Shown in pieces: positions 56,139-64,000 of a stretch of 64,000 nt of DNA (positions are counted from its first letter, which is position 1; each line of letters begins with the position of its first letter). This DNA comes from Gadus chalcogrammus. Lineage: Eukaryota > Chordata > Actinopteri > Gadiformes > Gadidae. Below the pieces are notes generated by a model. The model did no database searches and was not told the origin of the DNA. It saw nothing but the letters and a program-made list of their open reading frames with translations. The stretch spans positions 22,282,639 to 22,346,638 of the forward strand of contig NC_079415.1 of the NCBI RefSeq assembly GCF_026213295.1, given 5' to 3'. The position numbers were made by a program, and so were the translations under genes.

Positions 56139-58291
56139 TATACACAATGGCCTGAGGACCAGCATCCTTTTTTAACTGATAAACAAAATAATCTTTGAGT
56201 TCTACATGTTCTAGAAATGTTCATTAATTGACAGTCCTAATGTTTATTTTCTTGTCTTCTGATTCTTTATTACAGTATGGAAGGGGAGATTTGGAGGTAC
56301 CTGGTCAGGTCTTGTTCAGCCTTCAAATCCCAGATGTGGAGACTGCAGGGATACCTCACAGAGAAGACACTAAAGAGTCATCTCTCATTCATCGAGTGGA
56401 CTCATTGGTTTGCGAATGACCACAAAGATGCTCCCATAGGCAGATGGCTGCATGGCATTCACCACTTATTCAAATTGAAGAGGTTGAAGCAGTCTTCCTT
56501 GTGGTCACTTGCCATAACAATGTCATGTGTTTTATGAAAACACCATCAGTAACATTTAAATTGAGTTGATGTGGACGGCTCTTTTTTTTGTCCGATTTCT
56601 TCAGTGTTCAGTGCCTGTTTGTGAGATATGCATTGTTTGAAAGATAAGCCTTTGATTTTGTTTAACTTTAATATGCATAAACAGTGGTTTGGGGTTTTAT
56701 AACAACAATTAAAGTGCTTAACTACTGGTGAACGATTTTGCAGAACATACATGGTTTGTGTTGATTGCATGGAAAAGGGAATAACCAGTTACAATTTATA
56801 TGGTAAGAGCCTGGTAATACCATGGAAACAAACAAGGCTTCCTTTTACAGTACAGTTTCAGCTTACTTACTGGGTAAATTGTCGTGTTTTACTTGGTAGC
56901 GTCGCAGAACGTACATGGTACAAGTTTGTGTTGACTGCATGGAAAAGGGAATAATGTATTACAAATGATATGGTAAGAACCTGGTAATACCATGGAAACA
57001 AACGAGGCTTCCTTTTAAAGTACAGTTTCAGCTTAATTACTGGGTAAATTGTCGTGTTTTACTTGGTAACGTCGCAGAACGTACATGGTACAAGTTTGTG
57101 TTGACTGCATGGAAAAGGGAATAATGTATTACAAATGATATGGTAAGAACCTGGTAATACCATGGAAACAAACGAGGCGTCCTTTTACAGTACAGTTTCA
57201 TCTTAATTACTGGGTAAATTGTCGTGTTTAACTTGGTAACATCGCAGAACGTACATGGTACAAGTTTGTGTTGACTGCATGTAAAAGGGAATAATGTATT
57301 ACAAATTATATGGTAAGAACCTGGTAATACCATGGAAACAAACGAGGCTTCCTTTTACAGTACAGTTTCAGCTTAATTACTCTGTAAATTGTCGTGTTTA
57401 ACTTGGTAACATCGCAGAACGTACATGGTACAAGTTTGTGTTGACTGCATGTAAAAGGGAATAATGTATTACAAATGATATGGTAAGAACCTGGTAATAC
57501 CATGGAAATAAACGAGGCTTCCTTTTACAGTACAGTTTCAGCTTAATTACTGGGTAAATTGGTGTGTTTTACTTGGTAACGTCGCAGAACGTACATGGTA
57601 CAAGTTTGTGTTGACTGCATGGATAATGGAATGTATCTATTATAACTTATATGGTAAGAACCTGGTAATACCATGGAAACAAACGGCTTTGTACCCAGTA
57701 TCCAGTATTTAAGAAGATGTACCATAACACTAGAGGAAAACTGTTACGGCAGAGGTTGTTACCAGGTAAGTAATTCCATAGTGGTAAATCGAATAAACCC
57801 TTTCTAAATGGGTGTAGCTACGAATAATAACTAAGAAAAAGTATTTTATTGGAAAGCACTATGCTCATTTCTAGATAGTACATCATTAAACTTGGTCTGT
57901 TAACAACATAAACCTTGGATAATAGGAGTTTATAAGAATTGGTTGCCTAATTTCCTAGGAAGTACACAATATCGTTATTACCAACCTAAAACTGTTACAA
58001 CTACACGCTACTTAGTTGAGTTGATGGGTAATAGTGGAGGTTTTACTTAGTACTTCAGCTGTAATTCCTCTGTATTTACCTTCTTATTACCAGTAGTAAT
58101 TACACAGTAATACACTATAATTTACCGGATAATTCCTCTGTATTTACCTTCTTATTAGCAGTGGTAATTACCCAGTAATACACTATGATTTATCATGTAT
58201 TTGCTGGGTAACTACCTCTGTATTTACCTTCTTATTACCAGTGGTAATTACCCAGTAATACACTATGATTTACCATGTATGTACCGGGTAA
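56139..58291. repeat. Fold-back right arm, outer part
   Basis: Inverse of 29814-30620 plus 18311-19710. It holds the mirror small open frame, five to six 171-bp units (GAAACAAAC(G/A)AGGC at about 56825, 56996, 57167, 57338 and 57509, then a shorter unit to 57675), a unique stretch, and the inverted 80-bp array to 58291. Confidence 0.82.
56277..56537 (+). other. Small open frame in the fold-back right arm
   Basis: 86 codons starting MEGEIWRYLVRS, preceded by TTCTTTATTACAG, a good splice acceptor. It mirrors 30478-30275 with substitutions and a longer C-terminus. Function unknown. Confidence 0.4.
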
Positions 58292-59142
58292 ATTGATGAC
58301 GGGTGCGGGATGTTCAATTTAAATAACGCTGAGTTCATAAAGCTAATATTACCTTTTCTGTGTTACCAAAAAATTTGGGCAGGTGTGTTGGACCACAGTA
58401 TATCATACTAACCTTTGGTAAACTGCAAATGTCGCCGACCGTCTTCTCGGTGCCAAATGTATTTTTCCATTGACTTCAAGCATTGCGCGTGCACAGGAGG
58501 AGCGGGCGAGTCAGTGAGTGTGCATGTAACTCTGCGTTTACATGCGTACACATCTGATCCGCCTAGATGTGGAAGAACAGCTCAATCGGAATAGAAAAGT
58601 ATCATATATCAGCCTCAATCGGAATACAAATTCTCTGTTCGGAATATAATTCTATGCGGAATAGAAGAGGTGGTGCAGTCCGCTATAAACACTTATTCCG
58701 ATGAGTTTGGGGTCTAACTTAGAGCAGTTGCAGTAGTTCGCAATTGGTCCACTCCGTCTGTACTTTAATGCACACCGAACTTTACCGCTGTCAAGGAAAG
58801 TGGATTTATTGCCTGATTCACGTCTTTGTTATTTTCACTCCGTAGTAGTCACAGTAGTCCGGTAACTTATCAACACCCCAGCGTGTCCGGTTGCTAAGCG
58901 ACGGGTGACATCGGTGGGTTCATGTGTTCGCGTATCTTCGCTCTCGCTCTGTCTTCGTCTGTGTGTTTGTGTGTGTGTTTGTGTGTGTGTGTCTGTGCGT
59001 GTTTGTGTGTGTGAACGAGAATGACAGGGAGAACGAGTGCTATGCGGAGATGAATGAACGGAACGATTTTTATATTTCCAAATCGTGTCATAAAAAAAAA
59101 AGAGACAGAATCAATTCGTGGCGCTCGATGTTGATTCTGTGG
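58292..59142 (-). other. hAT 5' region (promoter side)
   Basis: Lies between the fold-back element and the hAT right terminus, so it should hold the hAT promoter and leader. TCGGAATA-type repeats occur at 58590-58680 and a (TG)n tract at 58958-59010. No exon was recognised. Confidence 0.5.
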
Positions 59143-59180
59143 TGCCGCGCCACACAATGGTCTATGTATGGGAAACACTG
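59143..59180. repeat. hAT right terminal inverted repeat
   Basis: Ends GGAAACACTG at 59180. Inverse of the left terminus at 1692, followed by TAAGA. Confidence 0.75.
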
Positions 59181-59742
59181 TAAGAATGTGAAGAACATTT
59201 GTCCTCTTTGAAAAGTTTGTTCTTAATAATATCTATCCCATCTCACAAACTCCCACATGTTTGTAACAGCTTTGTATGATATCTTAACATGAGTATTGAG
59301 TAGTATTGATGTTGACACAACAACTTAATGTTCATTAAAAATGTTTGTCATAGTTTTCTTTTCTGTGATTCCAGTTTCATTACACGTAATGAATTTAGAA
59401 TATACATACAGTACGTTACATAACTTTGACATTTCTGTATGATAACTCCTTCTTTTGACTGGTCTTATGAAATCTAATATTTTGAGGTACTACATTTTTG
59501 ATCCTCATCACCTTGGTGTACTCATCTAAATTAAAACATAACAAGGCTTGGTGTTTTCCATGATATTTGTTTTTAGATGCATGTGTATTTTTGTCCTGCC
59601 CAGCTCCCAAACTCATATGGATGTGCTGAACATCACATTGTTTTGTTTTGTATTGAGAAATGCTCCACATACTCTTAAGAAAGACTATTCGATAATTAAG
59701 TGTGTGAAAATGTACATAACAATGTTTTTTGTTTTTTTCAAG
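59181..59742 (+). other. KDZ intron remainder
   Basis: AT-rich intronic sequence from the hAT edge to the acceptor GTTTTTTTCAAG at 59742. No other feature seen. Confidence 0.65.
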
Positions 59743-62700
59743 GACAACATGAGCTCAGCATGCCAGAGTTGGCTTGCAGTGCATGCAAAGCCACTTGGAC
59801 TGCTGGAGTTGAGGAAGTTCATAGGTGTGACTACTGGCCAGCTACACTTCACTTTGCCACAATCTATGAAACAGATGTTTTCTTCTCATTTGAAGAATTT
59901 AAAATGGCTGCACCTGGACTGTCCTGTCAGGCATTTTTAAAAATGCTCGATCAGCGAACTGTCCGCTTTGGGCGTGTGAGTATTGAAGTTATTTGTTGTT
60001 TTTGACCAATTTATATTGTGCATAGAAATGCTGTGTCCATTTTTAAATATCATTAGTTCAAGAAGTCCTTATTGTGATAGACAGGGAAAATCTCAGGCGA
60101 TAGCTTCTTGAAAAGCTTCTTCGAGTGGGAGGCTGTGAGATATGAGGTGGACAGCCTCTGCAAGGAGGAGCCCTTCACCTGTCGAGCATGCAGCCCGGAT
60201 ATGCTTGCGGTTTCTGTGGATGGAAACCGCAAGCATTACCGCTTCAAAAACGCAGCAAGGTACAATCAAATATTCATGATGTCAGTGTTTTTCTAATAAC
60301 AAAAAAATAAGTCTCTTAATGTCGACAAATTAACCTTAGAATTCAAGATATCATAAACTGTCCCTTTGTTCTATTTAGATCTGAGGAGCAGGCCATTTTC
60401 AATGACGTCTTCATAGCAAAGGATGAAGACGTCACACGATTTGTCAACCATGTTCACAGCACAACAAAACATGTAATTGCAGATTATATTTATACATACA
60501 AGAATACAATGCTTTCCTATTAAAGATTATTGATATGAACCGTACGTTTCTAAACCATTTTCATCGATCAATTGTTATATTGTAGGTCTCCGGAAGAGGT
60601 GTTTGTGGCGAGGAATGGTCGGCGGCTCGAGAGACGTCCCAAAAATCAGCCAGCAAACTGGACGAGGAGGGACTGGAGCTGGCTGTTTGTCGTCATGGAG
60701 TCCTCCTCTGTGCCCTCAACATGTACAGGGGAGAAATCTTTGCCTATCCCCTTTTTCTCCAGGAAAAGCTGGCCAGTAGTAGGCCTACATTCTTTTGCAT
60801 GGATGTAGCCTGCAAGTACTGGCCATACCTGCAGAAAATCATCAAAAGCTGCCCGAGTTTCAACATCTGCTGGAAATTAAGCCCTTCCTCTCTGTGTTTC
60901 ATGCAAAAGCCCATGATTTTAAATGTGAAGTAAGCAATCATCAACATGAGAATTTTTTTATGTGAAAACCTTCACGTCAACATTAACAAATTATAACATG
61001 CCTTGTCTTTTAATATGTTTTAAACAGATCAAATGGAGTGGAGCATTCCTGGAGGGGGCTGGGCTAACACTTGGGGAGGAGGTGGAACAAGTGAATGCCT
61101 TTGTTTCTAGGATAGCAGTTACGACAAAGCACATGTCAAAAGCAGGTGAGTTGGCGACAAGGTATAAACTTTGGTTTAGGAAATAGGCAAAATAGTGATA
61201 AGATCATATTTTCTGTTGTAGGGCGTAACGACATGTTAACACTCATGGCCATGCGGTGGAATGAGCAGAAGTTGAAGAACTTGGCCACCTACCTGTCCCG
61301 CAGATATTTAAAAGTATATATACATTTTTAAGCTATTTTTGGTAGTTATGAGTTTAATTTTTACTTAATTATTCCAATGTCTTTGATTGTTTGTAGACCA
61401 CAAAAGCTCTCGACATGTAGACGATGGAAGTGGAGTCGATGAAGGCCGAGTTGGCAGCGACCGATGGGCAATTTGAGGACTGGGTCAGGGATGTGAAGGA
61501 TTGGGCAGAAAGTGAGTAAATTATTAGTTGTTGTTTTTCAGAGTTTATAACCAACATTTATGTCTTAATCAGTCATTTGTGTTTTTTTCTTAGTCTCAGA
61601 ATTAGTGATAACACGTCTTATAACATTCTTCACTAACTAGTTTCAACAGAGCGTTCAAGATATAATCTGATACTCTACATCAGAGTTTAAGCAAATTTTG
61701 AAATGTTTAATTCATGGGTTAATAGTAAAATGTGTTTTCTGTTGGGTTTCGTTACAGACAGGCATACAAAACTAAGGTTTTCAGTTCATTGCCTTAATAT
61801 AATGGTATTGGAGGATTTAAATAATTTGTGATCAAATCACAGTGTTATATTAGGGTGCACTCACACTAGGCCATCTGGCCGTGGCCGTGGCCGTTTTCAC
61901 ACCTAACCGTGCTCAAATCTGCCAGTGTGAGTGTGGCCAGTCTGGCCAGGCCAGGTCAACTTGGCCACTTGGGAGAGGTGTGCTGCTACGGTACGGGCAG
62001 CCATGGTACAGATGCTAATGAGCCGATACGCGCACACGCACGGCTACGCAACCTGAGCTGGATGACGTATAGTCCATGCGACGACCATGGACATAATAAA
62101 GGCAACAAGCCTTCTTTCCCATTAAACGGTAAACATGGCATCAAGCGGTTCAACTGTTGGTTCACGTTGGTCCCATAGAGAAGTCGAAAAATTACTCGAA
62201 CTGTGTTCTCTGTGTTGTTGTCCATTGTTGTTAAAACTCTGACTGGCGGCAGACTTTATTATGGTCCATGCAGCGGACGCTTGGTGATGACGTGTTACGA
62301 CATGATGACGTATGTACAAGAGCCTACCCTGGCCAGGCCACAGTTGCGACGGCCACGGCCAGATGGCCTAGTGTGAGTGCAGGCCAGAGAACAATGGGGC
62401 CAGTTGAGCACGGTTAGGTGTGAAAACGGCCAGATGGCCTAGTGTGAGTGCACCCTAAGTTACTCAAAGTGTAACACACCCTTCTCCTCTCTACAGCAAC
62501 AACAAGCAGCACAACAGACACTGCTGCTTCCTTGGCCAGGAAGATAGAGACGCTGGTTGTGAGTGTAAAGAGACGCTCCCAGTGACTTTACAAAGACCAG
62601 GACTCAAACAAAGGTTGTGCAAGGACACGCCGGAAGATCAGGGAGGAGAAAGGGATCTTGACTGCAGCTGTTCAGCAGTACAACGGAATGGTTCCGAGCA

Positions 62701-63338
62701 CAGAAACTCTGTGCTTTGACACCATTCTGTCTGGAGAGACAGCTTGGCCATGACAGCTACCTGGCAATGGTAGGGACAACAGCTGTTTAATAGTTCCAGC
62801 AAATGTGGCACACTTTTCATGGATTATATTAGATTTATTTTGATCGTTCATACATATGAATGAAAGCCTTTTCATAAATGCTTTACAGACTCTGTCGACC
62901 TCAGGACGAAGAGGAGAGTTTTTGACGGTGTCATGGCGGAATGGAGGGAAGAAAACAAGATCCTTTTGTTAGAGATGAACCGCCACTGGAGGTCCTTAAC
63001 AGTTCGTGGGGATTCCTTAAAAGAGCTGATTTCTAGGACAACAATGCAAGGTATTATTTTAGATTTTACGCATGAATGTACACATCAATGACTGATGAAA
63101 AAAGTCACTAATGCTGGCTTGGTTTTATGTTCAAGATTCACAGTGGGCTTTGACTGTGGAAGGAATGAAAGGTCTGCAGAGCATCGCCAAACAGAAGCTG
63201 CATCGTGTCCGGGAAATGATGGCTTTGGCGAGACAATGCTACCTCAAAGTTTTGAATGGAGCGGAGAACGTCCTTCAAATCTTTTCAGATGTGTATTCTG
63301 ACAGTGACTCTGGCTCTGACCTTGAGGATCTGGAGTGA
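59743..63338 (+). pseudogene. KDZ transposase gene, 3' exons, broken
   Basis: Exons: 59743-59973 (SACKATWT; DYWPATLHFATIYETDVFFSFEE), 60085-60259 (FFEWEAVRYEVDSLC; SPDMLAVSVDGNRKHY), 60379-60472, 60586-60929 (LDEEGLELAVCRHG, the core KDZ motif, then FFCMDVACKYWP), 61028-61145 (IKWSGAFLEGAG; EEVEQVNAFVSR), 61222-61313 (MLTLMAMRWNEQK), 61397-61511, 62497-62769, 62889-63050 and 63136-63338, ending in an acidic SDSDSGSDLEDLE tail. Splice phases agree throughout. Damage: frameshift near 60855, TAG 61418-61420, TGA 62583-62585 and TGA 62751-62753. KDZ proteins are DDE-type transposases with cysteine-rich N-termini. Confidence 0.88.
61851..62457 (+). mobile_element. Small TIR element with a truncated Myb/SANT-like start
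   Basis: Long inverted ends: TAGGGTGCACTCACACTAGG CCATCTGGCCG (61851) and the inverse at 62457, extending through TTTTCACACCTAACCGTGCTCAA. They pair over about 60 bases with one small unpaired insertion. Inside, an ATG near 62136 opens MASSGSTVGSRWSHREVEKLLELC, which looks like the first helix of a Myb/SANT domain, and stops after about 35 codons. No clean target duplication was found. It lies in a KDZ intron. A PIF/Harbinger relationship is possible because those elements encode a Myb-like protein. Confidence 0.65.
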
Positions 63339-63382
63339 ACAGGAAGTGAACATCACAACATGGTTGTGATGTTGTGTTCAAT

Positions 63383-63388
63383 AATAAA
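63383..63388 (+). terminator. Poly(A) signal of the KDZ gene
   Basis: AATAAA 45 bases after the stop codon, preceded by a CACAACATGGTTGTGATGTTGTG imperfect hairpin. Confidence 0.6.
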
Positions 63389-64000
63389 ATAGATGTTGAA
63401 CTCGTGTTTGCTGTGTGTAGGTATATATGACAACATCCTGAAAATTACGCTTAAAACTCCTTATCTTCTGGCTGTTTTTGACTGATAGAGGTGCACAAAG
63501 ATTTGCAGCTCTGTGGAGGCGCCTGAAGAAGGCACAAACAACAAGGTTATTTTTTATAAAAAAGCCTACATAAATTCCTGGTTATATGCAATACATAGCC
63601 TAAATTATAATTATTTGGAAACTTCCCATCGCTGCCAGTACGGGGAAGGTGATGGTGATGCAGGGTTGCAATCTTCACGGGTTGTTTTAAAAACGGAGTC
63701 GCGGGTGTAGACATCAAACGCGGGTCACGGTTTTCTTGGCTACTTTCAAAACCCACCGCAGAAACAGTTGGGGTGTAATATGTATTGTTTAATCTTTATG
63801 AAAACACAGTCAGAACTATTAAAAACCAGAGTATGGGCAGGGTTGTGCAGTGGACACACATAGCCTACACACAGATCTGGATCCTTGGCCAAAAGACTTG
63901 TATGCCCCCCCCCTTTCAATAAATACTACGGCAGGATAAAGAATACATTTATGCATTATCATTCAACTTGAACATGTGTTTTTACAGTAGTACATGGCGG
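63389..64000. other. Sequence downstream of the KDZ gene
   Basis: No gene or repeat recognised. It may contain the 3' terminus of the KDZ transposon, but I could not match a terminal repeat with the left flank. Confidence 0.4.

Larger units (their letters stand above)
18311..58291. mobile_element. Giant fold-back (palindromic) element
   Basis: The left arm is 18311-19710 plus 29814-31183. The loop is 31184-31417. The right arm is 31418-31973 plus 56139-58291. The arms are inverted copies over roughly 2.7 kb each; removing the later insertions leaves about 5.7 kb. Termini read ATTTACCCGGTACATACATGG from the left and the inverse at 58291. No clear target duplication was found. The arms carry an 80-bp tandem array at the tips, a 171-bp tandem array further in, and a small open frame. 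No transposase is present, so the element is non-autonomous if mobile. I know no named family that fits. Very long inverted repeats with tandem subterminal arrays are a fold-back hallmark. Confidence 0.72.
1692..59180 (-). mobile_element. hAT DNA transposon holding the whole 57-kb nest
   Basis: The left terminus starts CAGTGTATCCC at 1692. The right terminus, read on the minus strand from 59180, starts CAGTGTTTCCCATACATAG. Both continue into a GACCA(A/T)TGTGTGG(T/C)GCGG segment, so the ends are imperfect inverted repeats of about 38 bases. Both flanks show TAAGA (1687-1691 and 59181-59185), a 5-bp duplication; most hAT elements make 8 bp, although 5-bp groups are known. The element inserted 6 bases into a KDZ intron. 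Its own gene runs on the minus strand from 18127 to 1963. It has been expanded by an Academ-like element in its last intron and by a fold-back element upstream of its start codon. Confidence 0.82.

Noticed and set aside
31973..56140. Reading the two inverted arm pieces at 30.6k and 56.1k as separate elements flanking BEL
   Set aside because: The right-arm sequence joins across BEL (CAATAAGAC to TATACACAATGG) and then mirrors the left arm without a gap, so one fold-back element is simpler.

Overview
The window looks like teleost fish genomic DNA. It has short exons with GT-AG introns, vertebrate tRNA-Trp and tRNA-Pro type primer-binding sites, and a fish-typical mix of transposon superfamilies (KDZ/Zisupton, hAT, Harbinger, Academ-like, BEL/Pao, Gypsy, endogenous retrovirus). 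I recognise no host single-copy gene, rRNA, tRNA or CRISPR array. Almost every base is transposable element, and the window can be read as one set of nested insertions whose edges are marked by target-site duplications (TSDs).

Layer by layer: (0) a decayed KDZ-type transposase gene on + has exons at 709-1685 and at 59743-63338. (1) A hAT transposon on -, 1692-59180 (5-bp match TAAGA at its ends), sits 6 bases inside the KDZ intron. (2a) An Academ-like element on -, 2210-15063 (TSD TAA, ~310-bp inverted repeats), lies in the last hAT intron. Its reading frame is cut by (3) ERV copy 1, 2920-10406 (TSD GACG). (2b) A giant fold-back element, about 18311-58291 (~2.7-kb arms, 234-bp loop), lies in the hAT 5' untranslated region. 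Its left arm carries (3) Gypsy element A, 19711-29808 (TSD CTTAC). Gypsy A carries (4) LTR element B on -, 21446-26462 (TSD GTCT), which holds (5) a LINE fragment, ~24010-25165. The right arm of the fold-back carries (3) a BEL/Pao element on -, 31974-56133. The BEL element holds (4) a solo ERV LTR, 33872-34528 (TSD GTTC); (4) a Harbinger element, 37114-39520 (TSD CTG), with (5) a hAT MITE inside it, 37170-38364 (TSD GTCGTAAG); and (4) ERV copy 2, 40837-56063 (TSD ACGG), with (5) Gypsy element C on -, 43942-52073 (TSD GCCG).

The KDZ reading frame closes in phase across the 57-kb nest. The Academ-like frame closes across ERV 1, and the Gypsy A frame closes across LTR element B. These junctions make the order of events readable. 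A small TIR element (61851-62457) sits separately in a 3' KDZ intron.

Most coding capacity is dead through stops, frameshifts or internal deletions. The best preserved element is Gypsy C, with LTRs that look identical and two single-base frameshifts in pol. The most unusual objects are the fold-back element with tandem GGTA/TACC-rich arms, the ERV-derived family that moved recently although its interior lacks gag and RT, and the Academ-like element with a nuclease-like domain. Coordinates of LTRs and TSDs were read base by base. Family names come from recognised motifs, not from a database search.
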